NCBI RefSeq assembly: GCF_009827395.1
Contig: NZ_WTYX01000001.1
Location: 212,001 to 276,000, forward strand
Reading direction: 5' to 3'
From: Pontixanthobacter aquaemixtae
GTDB lineage: Bacteria > Pseudomonadota > Alphaproteobacteria > Sphingomonadales > Sphingomonadaceae
Length of the DNA stretch: 64,000 bases
The notes beneath the pieces are model-generated. The model was not told the DNA's origin. It was given only the letters and a program-made list of their open reading frames with translations, and searched no databases. The translations under genes and the position numbers were made by a program. Shown here in pieces: positions 1 to 9,622 of the stretch (positions are counted from its first letter, which is position 1; each line of letters opens with the position of its first letter).

Positions 1-1066
1 CCATCCCGCCGGCATCGTGGAAATGGTTCACATCGCCCGCACCGTTGGGATAAACATGCGCGAGCAGCGGGACAGCGGAAGACAATTCGGACAGGTCGTT
101 CCAGTCAAACTGGACACCCGCCGCGCGCGCCATTGCCGGAATGTGGATCGCATGATTGGTGGATCCGCCCGTCGCGAGCAGGCCGACTGCAGCGTTGATA
201 ATCGCCTTTTCATCGACGCAGTGGCCGATGGGGCGGTAATCATTGCCGTCGATCCCGATCGCCGCAACACGGTGCACCGCCTCGCGATCGAGCGCCTGAC
301 GCAGCTTGGTGCCCGGCTGGATAAAGGCCGCGCCCGGAATGTGCAGCCCCATCATTTCCATCATCATCTGGTTGGAATTGGCAGTGCCGTAAAATGTGCA
401 AGTGCCGGGCGAGTGGTAAGAGCCAAGCTCGCTGGCGAGCAATTCGGCGCGCGTCGCCTTGCCTTCGGCATAAAGTTGCCGCGTGGCCTGTTTCTGCTTG
501 TTCGAAATGCCGCTGGGCATCGGCCCGCTGGGTACGAAGATCGTCGGCACATGTCCGTAACGCAGCGCGCCGATCAGTAATCCGGGCACGATCTTGTCGC
601 AAATGCCCAGCATCAGCGCGCCGTCATACATCGCATGGCTGAGCGCGATACCGGTGGACAGCGCGATCACGTCGCGGCTGAACAGGCTCAGCTCCATTCC
701 CGTTTCGCCCTGCGTCACGCCGTCGCACATCGCCGGCGTCGCGCCCGCGACTTGCGCCGTGGCGCCCACTTCGCGGGCATAGATTTTCAGCCGTTCGGGA
801 TAGCGTCCATAGGGCTGATGCGCGGACAACATATCATTATAGGCGCTGACGATCCCGATATTGGGCCCGCGATGCGCCATCAGCGCTTTCTGGTCCTCCT
901 CTGCCCCGGCATAGGCATGGGCGAGGTTGGAACAGCTGACCTGACCGCGATCGGGCTGGTTCTCCGCTTCCCGCTTGATCAGTTCCAGATAGCGCGCGCG
1001 GCTGTCGCGCGAATTCTCGATCACCCGCTGGGTAACGCGGTGGAGCGTGTCGTGAAGGCTATTCAT
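1..1066 (-). CDS. edd: 6-phosphogluconate dehydratase (partial, C-terminus outside window)
   Basis: The Entner-Doudoroff enzyme that dehydrates 6-phosphogluconate to 2-keto-3-deoxy-6-phosphogluconate; a cytosolic [4Fe-4S] protein of the IlvD/Edd family. Reading the minus strand from the ATG at 1066 gives [20 protein letters not shown], then [18 protein letters not shown], both typical Edd N-terminal blocks, and further on the conserved GGSTNH segment and [14 protein letters not shown]. About 355 codons are visible of a family length near 600; the rest lies to the left of the window. The start overlaps the zwf stop by 8 nt (ATGAATAG), so the two are almost certainly co-translated as a zwf-edd operon. 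Confidence 0.95.
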   Translation of the reverse strand, partial: MNSLHDTLHRVTQRVIENSRDSRARYLELIKREAENQPDRGQVSCSNLAHAYAGAEEDQKALMAHRGPNIGIVSAYNDMLSAHQPYGRYPERLKIYAREVGATAQVAGATPAMCDGVTQGETGMELSLFSRDVIALSTGIALSHAMYDGALMLGICDKIVPGLLIGALRYGHVPTIFVPSGPMPSGISNKQKQATRQLYAEGKATRAELLASELGSYHSPGTCTFYGTANSNQMMMEMMGLHIPGAAFIQPGTKLRQALDREAVHRVAAIGIDGNDYRPIGHCVDEKAIINAAVGLLATGGSTNHAIHIPAMARAAGVQFDWNDLSELSSAVPLLAHVYPNGAGDVNHFHDAGGM

Positions 1067-2498
1067 GCCAGCTCACCCCGTCCTTTTCGGCCAAGGCAAT
1101 CGCCGCGCTCGGGCCCCAGCTTCCGGCGGTGTAGCTTTGCGGGGACAGCGCCTGATCGGCCCATCCGGCACGGATGGCATCAACCCAGTCCCATTGCGCC
1201 TCTACCTCGTCGCGGCGCACGAACAGCGTCTGGTCACCTTCGACCAGATCGAGCAGCAGCCGTTCATAGGCGATCCGCCGTACCGTTCCCGAAAACGCAT
1301 CGGGCATCGCGATATCAAGCGGGACGGAGCGCAGACGGATCCCGTCGCGGTCCAGGCCGGGCACTTTGGCCATCATCGAAAGCTGGACATTTTCCTCGGG
1401 CTGGATTCCGATCACCAGCCGGTTGGGGATCATCCGCGCGCCTTTATCGGCAAAGATCGAATGCGGCACATCGCGGAATTGCACGACAATCTCCGTCACC
1501 CGTTCGGGCAGACGTTTGCCGGTGCGCATATAAAAGGGCACGCCTTTCCAGCGCCAATTATCGACATGCGCCTTGATCGCGACAAAGGTTTCGGTGCCGC
1601 TTTCCTTGCCCAGCTCGTCATCATAGCCGCGCACGGCCTCGCCATTGATCGCGCCCGCGCGATATTGGCCGGTTACCGTTTCACCCGCCTGCACCTGGCG
1701 CAGCGCGCGCAGCACTTTGACCTTCTCATCGCGCACCGCAGTCGCATCAAAATTGCCCGGCGGTTCCATCGCCACCAGCGCGAGCAATTGCAGCATATGG
1801 TTCTGCACCATATCGCGCAGCGCCCCGGCATCGTCATAGAAATCGACGCGGCCTTCCAGCCCGACCGTTTCGCTCACGGTGATTTGCACATGGTCGATAT
1901 GCGCCGCATTCCACAGCGGTTCGAACATGATATTGGCAAAGCGCAGGGCCAGCAGGTTCTGCACCGTTTCCTTGCCCAGATAGTGGTCGATGCGGAAAAT
2001 CCGGTCTTCGGGGAAAGCGGCGGCAACCGCATCATTGATCGCGCAGCTGCTTTCCAGATCGGTGCCGAGCGGCTTCTCCAGACACATCCGGACATTTGCG
2101 CCGTCCAGCCCCGCGTGCTGCAGCCCCTTGATCGTGGGTTCGAACAGGCTGGGCGCGGTGGAGAGGAAAATCGCCAACCCGCGATCGGGCGTGCCGACTT
2201 TCTCCGCCAGCGCGTCAAATCCTTCCAGCGTGGTCGCATCGAGCGGTTGGTAGCTCAGCCGGCCCAGGAATTCGGCCATCCCGCTGCGCCGGTCAGCGGG
2301 GAGGAATTTTTCCAGAGCTTCACGCGCAAAGCTGCGGAATTCGGCATCGGTGAGTTCAGAGCGCGCGGTACCGATAATTTTCACATCTTCGGCCAGCAAT
2401 TCATCCGCATGCAGCGCCGCGAGCGAGGGCAACAGCATCCGCTGCGACAAATCACCGGTCGCCCCGAATAGTAACAGCTTGTCCGCTGTGAATGTCAT
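1059..2498 (-). CDS. zwf: Glucose-6-phosphate 1-dehydrogenase
   Basis: Oxidises glucose-6-phosphate to 6-phosphogluconolactone with NAD(P)+, feeding the Entner-Doudoroff route together with the overlapping downstream edd. 479 aa, the normal family length. The Rossmann motif GATGDL is at residues 12-17, EKPLG at 141-145 and the substrate-binding RIDHYLGKE at 169-177. The ATG at 2498 puts the nucleotide-binding motif at the usual distance from the N-terminus. The 6-phosphogluconolactonase gene that often sits between zwf and edd is absent here. Confidence 0.97.
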   Translation of the reverse strand: MTFTADKLLLFGATGDLSQRMLLPSLAALHADELLAEDVKIIGTARSELTDAEFRSFAREALEKFLPADRRSGMAEFLGRLSYQPLDATTLEGFDALAEKVGTPDRGLAIFLSTAPSLFEPTIKGLQHAGLDGANVRMCLEKPLGTDLESSCAINDAVAAAFPEDRIFRIDHYLGKETVQNLLALRFANIMFEPLWNAAHIDHVQITVSETVGLEGRVDFYDDAGALRDMVQNHMLQLLALVAMEPPGNFDATAVRDEKVKVLRALRQVQAGETVTGQYRAGAINGEAVRGYDDELGKESGTETFVAIKAHVDNWRWKGVPFYMRTGKRLPERVTEIVVQFRDVPHSIFADKGARMIPNRLVIGIQPEENVQLSMMAKVPGLDRDGIRLRSVPLDIAMPDAFSGTVRRIAYERLLLDLVEGDQTLFVRRDEVEAQWDWVDAIRAGWADQALSPQSYTAGSWGPSAAIALAEKDGVSWHE

Positions 2499-2702
2499 GC
2501 GCGCGTTTCTCCCAAGGAATATCTCCCAATAATCGCTTGTGGTTACCGCACGACCCTAGCAGCGGGCAGCGCACCATGCACGCGGCATGATGCCCGATTC
2601 AGCCTGCCGCATATGTATTCATTGGGGGTGGGGTCGGGGGAGTCTGTGCGCGGTGACTGGTCCTGGCCCCAGAAGAAAGGGAAGGAGCAATGCGCTTTAG
2701 CC

Positions 2703-2737
2703 GAAAAAAATGGGGCCGGACACAAGGCCCGACCCCA
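2703..2737 (-). terminator. Rho-independent terminator of the autotransporter gene
   Basis: On the minus strand an imperfect hairpin (TGGGGTCGG paired with CCGGCCCCA, one mismatch) is followed immediately by a run of seven T. It lies about 20 nt past the stop codon of the adhesin gene at 2758. Confidence 0.8.
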
Positions 2738-2757
2738 TCCTTCCGGTCCAATGGAAG

Positions 2758-3990
2758 TTACCAGGCGACTTGGAAACCGCCGCGCGCACCCACTTCACCG
2801 CTGTCAAAGCCGACACCTACGCCAGCCGAGAACGCCGCGTTTTCACCTGCGCGAACGGTCATGGCGATCGTTCCAGCCCCTTGATTTTCAAAGTAGCCAA
2901 CACCGCCCGAAAGCGCGAAGCTGGTGCCGGGTGGCAGCATGGGCGATTCCATTGCTAGCGCCATCGCAACACCTTCATTGGCCCGATCGATAGCGGCGCT
3001 ATTCGCCGCAGTCCGACCGAACAGATCATCGATCCGTGCGGATTGATTGGCTGTCAGCGTTTGTAGAGCCGTAATGTTGGCGGAGTTCGCACTCACGGCC
3101 GCATTGCTGGCGAGGCCGGTTGTCAGGCCGAGCGTTCCGTTCTGGTCAGCGGTAACGACCGAAATCGGTCCCATCTGGCTGGCGGTGCTTGTTCCCAAAT
3201 TGGCAATTACCACTTGCCCATCATTTGTCGCCGTGGCCCCGTTACCAATTGCGATAGAGTCGACTCCGTCGGCACTGGCCTCGTTACCAATCGCGATTGC
3301 GCCATCGGCACCGGCCCCAGCCGCTTCGCCGACCGCAACCGAGCGAACGCCATCAGCTTGCGCCAAATGACCTAGAGCCGTGGCGCGTTCGGCATTTGCG
3401 CCGGAACGCCAGCCAAAGGCAGTCGCTCCCGGACCGGTGGCGACACTTTCACCGCCAACCGCTGTGGTCGAATTGCCGGTGGCATTCGCCGTGTCACCAA
3501 TCGCAAGCGCATCGATGCCGTTCGCGATCGATTCATTGCCGATGGCCGTCGAGAAGTCGGTTTGCGCATCGGCATTCTCGCCAACTGCAAGAGAGCGGAT
3601 ACCCTGCGCGGTTGCCAAATGCCCGAATGCTTGCGCGCGTTCAGCGGTGGCCATCGCACGCCAGCCTATTGCGGTTGCGCCCGGACCGGTTGCAACGCTT
3701 TCGCCGCCAACTGCCGTTGTGGAGTTTCCGTTGGCGGATGAATCGGTGCCGACTGCCAATGCGTCTATGCCATTGGCTTCGGCAACCACACCGCACGCCA
3801 GCGCTGTTGGATTGTCGCTTGTTGCTAGGCCATCGGTGTCTAGCGGATCGGCAACGCCGTTATCATTGGTGTCGAGAATACACTCAGTTGCTGCCGCCGG
3901 CGAAGAGAACGCGATTGTTGCGCTGCCTGCCAGTAGTACTGCTGCGATCGGCTTTGAAAATTGCTTTATCATTTTGTTTTCCTTACCCAT
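2758..3990 (-). CDS. Trimeric autotransporter adhesin (YadA-like head repeats and membrane anchor)
   Basis: Surface adhesin of the type V secretion class. Residues 7-35 look like a signal peptide (IKQFSKP...PAAA), so M7 (position 3972) is an equally good start. Residues 38-54 form a D-N-D-N-G-x-x-D acidic calcium-loop-like motif. Residues 73-255 are YadA/Hia head repeats of the AxAxG(N/x) kind, containing an 84-residue tandem duplication (NGIDALAVG at 73, NGIDALAIG at 157, a third degenerate start DGVDSIAIG at 241). Residues 296-340 are a short Ala/Asn coiled-coil-like stalk, and 341-410 a four-strand YadA anchor ending in the aromatic VAW. At 410 aa it is short for the family. It follows the sigma/anti-sigma pair in the same direction after a 262-nt gap, suggesting regulation by that pair. 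Confidence 0.85.
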   Translation of the reverse strand: MGKENKMIKQFSKPIAAVLLAGSATIAFSSPAAATECILDTNDNGVADPLDTDGLATSDNPTALACGVVAEANGIDALAVGTDSSANGNSTTAVGGESVATGPGATAIGWRAMATAERAQAFGHLATAQGIRSLAVGENADAQTDFSTAIGNESIANGIDALAIGDTANATGNSTTAVGGESVATGPGATAFGWRSGANAERATALGHLAQADGVRSVAVGEAAGAGADGAIAIGNEASADGVDSIAIGNGATATNDGQVVIANLGTSTASQMGPISVVTADQNGTLGLTTGLASNAAVSANSANITALQTLTANQSARIDDLFGRTAANSAAIDRANEGVAMALAMESPMLPPGTSFALSGGVGYFENQGAGTIAMTVRAGENAAFSAGVGVGFDSGEVGARGGFQVAW

Positions 3991-4184
3991 TTTTTGGACC
4001 AGAGTGCCGATCTACGTTGGTTCCTCTCCAATGGATCCGAGCGGTGCAATCCGGAAATGGATGGCGCTCAAACCCGCGTCCCAGACGTTTAGCGGCCTGT
4101 CATCCTGATTGATGACGGGAGCAGCTACCCAGCAGCACCCCGATTGGATGCAGGGGGGACAGGAATTTTTTTGGAATTGGCTTC

Positions 4185-4210
4185 GATAAACCAGTAGTTA
4201 CTGATTTATC
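4185..4210. promoter_or_regulatory. AT-rich imperfect palindrome between anti-sigma and adhesin genes
   Basis: GATAAACCAGTA and TACTGATTTATC form a 26-nt inverted repeat with one mismatched pair. It lies 35 nt past the anti-sigma stop and about 195 nt upstream of the adhesin start. It could be an operator or a weak terminator; on the minus strand a run of A, not T, follows about 20 nt later, so a terminator role is not favoured. Confidence 0.4.
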
Positions 4211-4245
4211 GATAAACAAACTTCAGAATTTGGCTGTTGATCAGC

Positions 4246-4983
4246 TCAAACGGTGTCCAATGGACCGACAAGAACGATCGGCAGGGTCGGCTGGGTGTGC
4301 AGCCTGCCGGTGTCTTCTTCGAACGTCACCGCCAGCGACGCGCCCTCGACAAGCATGGCGGTTTCGGAGTCCGTCAGATCGCGCGTAATCGATCCTTCTG
4401 CTGGCAAGTAGCCAAGCGATCGGGGTGCGCCCTCGGCTGGAACAACCCAAAGTTCCGCAGTCTTGCCGGCTTCTGCGTCCAGTCCGGAGGTAGTGACCGT
4501 GATCTTGCCTTGAGCACTGTCGATAATGCTGGCAATTTTCCGGCCTGACGTCTCGTCGGCAACCTGTGCGATCAATTGCGGTGCAGGTACGGTTTGCACG
4601 GGCGCTTCGACCGCAGGCGTGGCCAAGAACAGTACCAAAGCTGCTGCGGCGGCGGTTAATCCGAATGTTGCCAAGCCGATGCTCCACCGCGACGCAGTGC
4701 GCGGGCCGTGAAGGACAGGCAAAGATCCCGCTTCACCATGCTCCAACAGGTCGAGCCGAGCATGGACTGCGCTCAGCAAACCTTCCGAAGGATAATAGCT
4801 TCCTGCGGTTTCGCTCGTGGCCGCTAGTGTATGCTTCCACCATGTAACGGCATCGGCAAGGGGCGGTGACGACAATTGCATCCGCTGTGCAGCAGTCAAC
4901 TCTTCCCCTTCAAGCACACCCAGAGCCAATTCGCCCGCAGTCAGGAAATCATCTTCGGAAAGGCTTGTATGCAGATCAACCAT
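4246..4983 (-). CDS. Anti-sigma factor, RskA family
   Basis: Membrane-anchored anti-sigma factor that would hold the ECF sigma encoded just upstream. 245 aa: an N-terminal cytosolic zinc-less anti-sigma region (residues 1-90), one transmembrane helix at about 99-124 (WSIGLATFGLTAAAAALVLF), and a periplasmic RskA domain with the motif KTAELWVVP and the C-terminal TLPIVLVGPL. Its ATG overlaps the sigma stop by 8 nt (ATGGTTGA), the translational coupling usual for such pairs. Confidence 0.85.
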   Translation of the reverse strand: MVDLHTSLSEDDFLTAGELALGVLEGEELTAAQRMQLSSPPLADAVTWWKHTLAATSETAGSYYPSEGLLSAVHARLDLLEHGEAGSLPVLHGPRTASRWSIGLATFGLTAAAAALVLFLATPAVEAPVQTVPAPQLIAQVADETSGRKIASIIDSAQGKITVTTSGLDAEAGKTAELWVVPAEGAPRSLGYLPAEGSITRDLTDSETAMLVEGASLAVTFEEDTGRLHTQPTLPIVLVGPLDTV

Positions 4984-5545
4984 TGAGACACCTTTTCAGT
5001 CCTTTCAGACCGCGCCGAATCCAACTCTTCAAGGTGCCGAGCGGAACATCGACTTTTTCAGCCAGCTCGGAATGACTTAGCCCGTCGAAAAAGGCCAAAA
5101 GGATCGATTTGCGATGGTCTGCTTGCAATCCTTTAAGGCAGCGATGCAATGCTTCGGCTTCCTGAGAGTCGCACAGCCAATCTTCGGCCTGTTTTGTATC
5201 GTCGGGGATCTGGTCAATCGCATCATCAGAAATTTCATTGCTGCGACCTGTGCGGCGGACTTCGTTCAATGCGGTGTTTCGGGCAATGGTGCACAGCCAT
5301 GCAATGGGGCTGCCTTTCGCCGGGTCAAAGCTGTCAGCGCGCCTCCAAATCTTGACATAACTGTCCTGAAGTATGTCTTCGGCCCGTTCGCGGTCCCTGG
5401 CAATTCGGATGATTGTTGCAAACAATTTTGCAGATGTCAGTTCGTAAACAGTATCAAGCGCCTGACGTTTTCCCACGGCCATCTCGGTCATGGCATTGGC
5501 GAGCGCCTGCTGCCTGTTCTTCCGAGAAGATGTCGCTTTTGCCAT
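4976..5545 (-). CDS. ECF-type RNA polymerase sigma factor (SigK-like)
   Basis: 189 aa, the usual ECF length. Region 2 contains RERAEDILQDSYVKIWRRA and SPIAWLCTIARNTALNEVRR; region 4 contains LSHSELAEKVDVPLGTLKSW, the -35-binding helix-turn-helix. Coupled by overlap to the RskA-type anti-sigma, so activity is probably released by regulated proteolysis of that membrane protein. I could not identify a convincing shared promoter motif in front of this gene and the adhesin. Confidence 0.9.
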   Translation of the reverse strand: MAKATSSRKNRQQALANAMTEMAVGKRQALDTVYELTSAKLFATIIRIARDRERAEDILQDSYVKIWRRADSFDPAKGSPIAWLCTIARNTALNEVRRTGRSNEISDDAIDQIPDDTKQAEDWLCDSQEAEALHRCLKGLQADHRKSILLAFFDGLSHSELAEKVDVPLGTLKSWIRRGLKGLKRCLNG

Positions 5546-5661
5546 TATATCAGTTGGTTGCCACGCCCTGTCTCTAAGAGCAAGCGCTACTCAAGGCAAT
5601 CGGGCTTTGAGTCTCTCGCGCACTGGAGCATGCTCGATCTCATCCTTCTCACATCGGGCCG

Positions 5662-6219
5662 CTAGTCCACTGTTACAACAACGCGGTTTCCAGTGTCGCC
5701 TTCGCCGTAGATTTCTACGAAGACCACCGCGCCACCCCTGACAAGGCGGTTTTTGGCGACAGGAGAAATCGATCCGCTGCGGACCAAGCGTTCCATGATT
5801 TCTCGGTTGCGACCGCTGGCGAAGAATTCGTCAGAAGTATCGCCGCGTTGCGAAACGCCGAAGCGGTGAAAATTCGCGCGGTCCTGACGCAGGATTTGCC
5901 ACGGTTGGTCGAGACGCTTGCCACTGCTGTTATACAAATCATCCCTGCCGATAAAGGCACGGTAGCTGCCGATACGGCGTTCATTCGCACGGACTGTGCT
6001 CGCAGATGTTTCGCGAACAGGGGCATCTCTTACGACTTCAGCTTCCGGCTTGGTTTCCGCTTCATCGGTTGAATTCGCAAGGCTGTCGTTGCGCGCTTTC
6101 TCTTCTGCCAGCCGTTCTTCGGCGTATTTCAGCCGTTCCTCTGCGCGAATTTCGCCTTCGCTCTTGCCGCAGGCGGTTGTCATCAGCAGTGCGGTTCCAA
6201 GAATGAGAATTCTTTGCAT
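5662..6219 (-). CDS. Predicted lipoprotein of unknown function
   Basis: 185 aa. A lipoprotein signal ends at Cys17 (LLMTTACGKSEGE). Residues 22-60 are highly charged (EERLKYAEERLAEEKARN) and probably coiled coil or disordered; the C-terminal half is Arg/Gly-rich with a VVFVEIYGEG strand. I do not recognise a domain. It stands alone on the minus strand, facing upstream of the sigma gene with about 115 nt between. Confidence 0.7.
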   Translation of the reverse strand: MQRILILGTALLMTTACGKSEGEIRAEERLKYAEERLAEEKARNDSLANSTDEAETKPEAEVVRDAPVRETSASTVRANERRIGSYRAFIGRDDLYNSSGKRLDQPWQILRQDRANFHRFGVSQRGDTSDEFFASGRNREIMERLVRSGSISPVAKNRLVRGGAVVFVEIYGEGDTGNRVVVTVD

Positions 6220-6618
6220 TTAAATGGCCTCCCTCGACGCTTGTTTTAGCGCGCCAATCGCGCGTCGCAACCTGTCAATGGAGAGGAAGTTGCTCCCCGC
6301 CTGTGCAGCGACGGCTGGGCGTTTTCCTACATCACGTCCGCTTGCTAGCACCGCATTGCCTTTGTTTGCGCAGGGCATGCTCTTTCTCACTGTCGATCCA
6401 ATTCCCGCGCTTTCGTGCATTGCGGGTGACAGAATGGCCTCCGGTTCCCTGTCCGTCCGCCTGTTGAAGCTGCTATTATTCCCGGCAATATCAGCAGGGC
6501 AGGCGGCAAAAGCGAAAGTGACGCAGTGTCACCTTTGTCCGCTTTTTGGTGCTTGGACCGTGGTCCATGTGGTCCATGTGTTCAAGGTTTTGGCCGCGAA
6601 GCTGAACGCGCCGCCTGT
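6220..6618. other. Long intergenic region with a small hairpin
   Basis: About 400 nt between the lipoprotein start and the rimO stop. No ORF in it has convincing coding character. It contains AAAGTGAC-GCAGT-GTCACCTTT (6516-6538), an inverted repeat with one bulge, and the tandem 9-mer described separately at 6560-6577. The rest shows nothing recognisable. Confidence 0.5.
6560..6577 (+). repeat. Tandem 9-mer GTGGTCCAT x2 (copy 1 of 3)
   Basis: Two head-to-tail copies of GTGGTCCAT, followed by GTG. The same double 9-mer occurs at 44887-44904 and, on the minus strand and with one substitution, at 63569-63586. Here it lies in the intergenic region beyond the rimO stop. Confidence 0.7.
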
Positions 6619-8004
6619 TCAGCAAGGCACGCCGAACAAATCATGCGCATCGGCATCTTCGATGGTCACATCCGCGAAATCGCCCGGCTTCATTTCCGCC
6701 GAGACATTGCGCAGATAGACCGCGCCGTCGATTTCGGGTGCGTCGGCCTGACTGCGGCCGGTGGCACCGATATCGCCGTCTTCGTCCGGCTCGCCCACTT
6801 CATCGACGATGACCGGCAATGTCTTGCCGATCTTGGCTTGCAGCTTGGCCGCGCTGATGCGCTCGGTCACTTGCATGATCCGTGCGTAGCGTTCTTCTTT
6901 CACTTCTTCGGGTACCGGATCGGGCAGGGCATTGGCCTGTGCGCCTTCGACCGGTTCGAAACGGAACGCGCCGACACGGTCAAGCTGCGCTTCTTCCAGC
7001 CAATCGAGCAGATAATGGAAGTCTTCCTCGGTCTCTCCGGGGAAGCCAACCACGAAACTGCTTCGCACCGCGATTTCGGGGCAGATTTCGCGCCAGTTTT
7101 TGAGACGTTCCAGAACCTTTGCCTCGTTTGCCGGGCGCTTCATGCTTTTGAGAACCGCCGGGCTGGCGTGCTGGAACGGAATATCAAGATAGGGCGTCAG
7201 CAGGCCTTCCGCCATCAGCGGGATCACCGCATCGACATGCGGATAGGGATACACATAGTGCAGCCGGGTCCACGGGGTGTCGCCTTCGGGCGTGCGCAGC
7301 TTGCCCAATTCGCGCGCCAGATCGGTCATATGCGCGCGGACGGGGCTGCCTTTCCAGTCGCGTTCCTCGTGCCTTGTGTCGACTCCGTAGGCTGAGGTGT
7401 CCTGGCTGATCACCAGCAGTTCGCGCGTGCCCGCGGCAACTAGCTTCTCCGCCTCGCGCAGCACCGCGTCGATCCGGCGGCTGGCAAGCTTGCCGCGCAA
7501 ATCGGGAATGATGCAGAACGAACAGGAATGATTGCAGCCTTCGGAAATCTTGAGATACGAATAATGGCGCGGGGTGAGCTTGATATCGGGCTGCGGGATC
7601 AGGTCCACGAACGGGCCTTGCGATGGCGGGGCGTGGGTATGCACCGCTTCGACGACCTGTTCATACTGATGCGCGCCAGTGACTGCGAGGACTTGCGGAT
7701 GCGCGGCGCGGATTGCGTCGGCTTCCTCGCCCATGCAGCCGGTCACGATCACGCGGCCGTTTTCGGCAATCGCTTCGCCAATCGCCTGAAGGCTTTCTTC
7801 CTTTGCGCTGTCGAGGAAGCCGCAAGTGTTGACCAGCACCACATCCGCACCGGCATAATCGGGCGACATGGCATAGCCGTCTGCGCGCAATCGGGTGAGG
7901 ATGCGTTCGGAATCGACCAGGGCCTTGGGGCAGCCGAGACTGACCATGCCGACCTTCTTGGCTTCGGGCAGGTTCTTCGGGGGAAGAGTGGTTGTAGCGC
8001 TCAT
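6619..8004 (-). CDS. rimO: Ribosomal protein S12 methylthiotransferase RimO
   Basis: Radical-SAM enzyme that adds a methylthio group to an aspartate of ribosomal protein S12. 461 aa. N-terminal UPF0004 domain with the second-cluster cysteines C25, C61 and C90 ([13 protein letters not shown]), radical SAM motif CNHSCSFC at 157-164, and a C-terminal TRAM domain. The [12 protein letters not shown] block distinguishes RimO from the tRNA enzyme MiaB. Transcribed divergently from the DUF1761 gene with 79 nt between the starts. Confidence 0.96.
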   Translation of the reverse strand: MSATTTLPPKNLPEAKKVGMVSLGCPKALVDSERILTRLRADGYAMSPDYAGADVVLVNTCGFLDSAKEESLQAIGEAIAENGRVIVTGCMGEEADAIRAAHPQVLAVTGAHQYEQVVEAVHTHAPPSQGPFVDLIPQPDIKLTPRHYSYLKISEGCNHSCSFCIIPDLRGKLASRRIDAVLREAEKLVAAGTRELLVISQDTSAYGVDTRHEERDWKGSPVRAHMTDLARELGKLRTPEGDTPWTRLHYVYPYPHVDAVIPLMAEGLLTPYLDIPFQHASPAVLKSMKRPANEAKVLERLKNWREICPEIAVRSSFVVGFPGETEEDFHYLLDWLEEAQLDRVGAFRFEPVEGAQANALPDPVPEEVKEERYARIMQVTERISAAKLQAKIGKTLPVIVDEVGEPDEDGDIGATGRSQADAPEIDGAVYLRNVSAEMKPGDFADVTIEDADAHDLFGVPC

Positions 8005-8083
8005 GATGGGCGCGCCCCTACACCCGAATGCGGCTTTGCGCTATAGAGAGCGTGTAGGGTCGCTTCTACGGGGAGAGGAAACG

Positions 8084-8497
8084 ATGTTTGAAGTGAACTG
8101 GTTGGCCATCGTATTGGCCGCAGCATGCGGATTCATTGTCGGCGGGATCTGGTACGGCCCGATCATGGGCAAGAAATGGATGGGCGCGGTCGGCCTGACC
8201 GAAGAACAGATCAAGCAAGGCAATATGGGCCTGATCTATGGCGGGGCGTTTGCGTTCTCGCTGCTCGCAAGCTGGACGCTGGCGCATACTTTCGCGACTT
8301 ATGATTTCTGGGGCGATCCGGTCTCGTTCCAGGGCAAGGTTCTGACCGCATTCGGTGTGGCGCTGGGCTTTGTCATTCCGGCGATCGGGACGAATTACCT
8401 GTTCAGCCAGAAGAGCAAGACGCTGTTCTTCATCGATGCCGGATATTGGCTGCTATTCTATATCGCGATGGGCGTGGTTCACGCCTATCTGCCGTAA
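8084..8497 (+). CDS. DUF1761 family small membrane protein
   Basis: 137 aa with four hydrophobic segments: about 8-24 (IVLAAACGFIVGGIWYG), 47-63, 84-103 and 118-135. The start MFEVNWLAIVLA with the WYGP motif after the first helix is characteristic of DUF1761. The ATG at 8084 follows a good ribosome-binding site (GGGAGAGGA); upstream in-frame starts would run into the rimO leader. Function unknown. Confidence 0.8.
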   Translation: MFEVNWLAIVLAAACGFIVGGIWYGPIMGKKWMGAVGLTEEQIKQGNMGLIYGGAFAFSLLASWTLAHTFATYDFWGDPVSFQGKVLTAFGVALGFVIPAIGTNYLFSQKSKTLFFIDAGYWLLFYIAMGVVHAYLP

Positions 8498-8515
8498 CGC
8501 ACTGGGGCGCGCGGC

Positions 8516-9616
8516 CTATTCTTCGCCATTATGGCCATCGCCGCGCGCTTCACCATTTTCGGTCGGGACGATTTCGACCACGATATCGCCCGGTCGAAGA
8601 CTTTGGCATTCGTCCTCCCAAAATCCGATGACTTTGCCGCCGCGATAGACGCGCAATCCGCGACCGCCGGTTTTGAGGTCGGAAATAGACTGCCCGCATT
8701 CTTCGGTGGTCACTTCGCGCTCGACCAATTGAACGCGGCCGGTGACCGAAGCGAGGTCGGCCAGATAGTCGGCAATATGCGCGCCTTTGGCTGAACCGGC
8801 GAGCAGCAATCCGGTAAAACGCACCGGGTTGATGACATTGTTTGCCCCAGCCTGCCGGGCGAGAAACTCGTTATCGTCGGCGCGCACGACCACGCTGATC
8901 GGAACATCGGGCGCAAGGTGGCGCACGGTCAACACGATCAGGATCGAAGTGTCATCGCGGCCGGCGGAAACCAGAACGTTCTGCGCCTTGTCGATCCGCA
9001 CATTGTTCAGCGTGTCATCGCGCGTTGCATCGGCGGCCATCACATTGCAGCCGAGCTTCTCTGCATCTTTGAGCCGGTCCTCGGACGGATCGATCACGAC
9101 AATATTCTGCGGATCGGTGCCGCGTTGGATCAGTTCGTCAACCGACTCTGATCCCGACACACCATAGCCGAGCACGACAATGTGATCGGACAGCTTTTCC
9201 TGAATGCGGGCCATCCGGAACTTCTCCCAACTGCGCTTGATGATAAAATTATAGGCTGTCCCGACGAAAATGAAAAACACTGCAAAGCGTATCGGCGTCA
9301 CGATAATCGCTTCTACCATGCGTGCCCTGTCGGTGATCGGCACGATGTCGCCAAAGCCGGTTGTGGTGACCGAAATCAGCGTGAAATAGACGACGTCAGA
9401 AAAGCTCACTTCGCCATCGAGATTGTCAACCAGTCCGCCCCGATCCCACCAGTGGATCATGATCACCAGGAACAGCAGGAATATGGCTGATCCCAGCCTG
9501 ATCGAAAGATCGCCCCAAATCGGCACCTGAACCGTGCGGCGCAGCGGTTGGAATGTCGATTTGCGCTGCATGATCTCTGCCGGCGCGTTCGACTTTCGGT
9601 TTCGGGAGCTACTCAT
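8516..9616 (-). CDS. Potassium channel with RCK (TrkA-N) domain
   Basis: 366 aa. Two transmembrane helices (about 43-57 and 107-125) flank a pore loop with selectivity filter TTGFGD (85-90), followed by a cytoplasmic RCK Rossmann domain from about 144 (DHIVVLGYGVSG) and a TrkA-C-like end. This is the MthK/Kch type of K+ channel gated by a cytosolic ligand. Six nt separate it from the next upstream gene on the same strand, so it probably belongs to the serS-surE-M23 transcription unit or reads through from it. Confidence 0.9.
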   Translation of the reverse strand: MSSSRNRKSNAPAEIMQRKSTFQPLRRTVQVPIWGDLSIRLGSAIFLLFLVIMIHWWDRGGLVDNLDGEVSFSDVVYFTLISVTTTGFGDIVPITDRARMVEAIIVTPIRFAVFFIFVGTAYNFIIKRSWEKFRMARIQEKLSDHIVVLGYGVSGSESVDELIQRGTDPQNIVVIDPSEDRLKDAEKLGCNVMAADATRDDTLNNVRIDKAQNVLVSAGRDDTSILIVLTVRHLAPDVPISVVVRADDNEFLARQAGANNVINPVRFTGLLLAGSAKGAHIADYLADLASVTGRVQLVEREVTTEECGQSISDLKTGGRGLRVYRGGKVIGFWEDECQSLRPGDIVVEIVPTENGEARGDGHNGEE

Positions 9617-9622
9617 TGAGGC

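Noticed and set aside
1065-2471. 468-codon open frame on the plus strand opposite zwf
   Set aside because: Exact antisense of a well-conserved zwf; no plausible protein signature.
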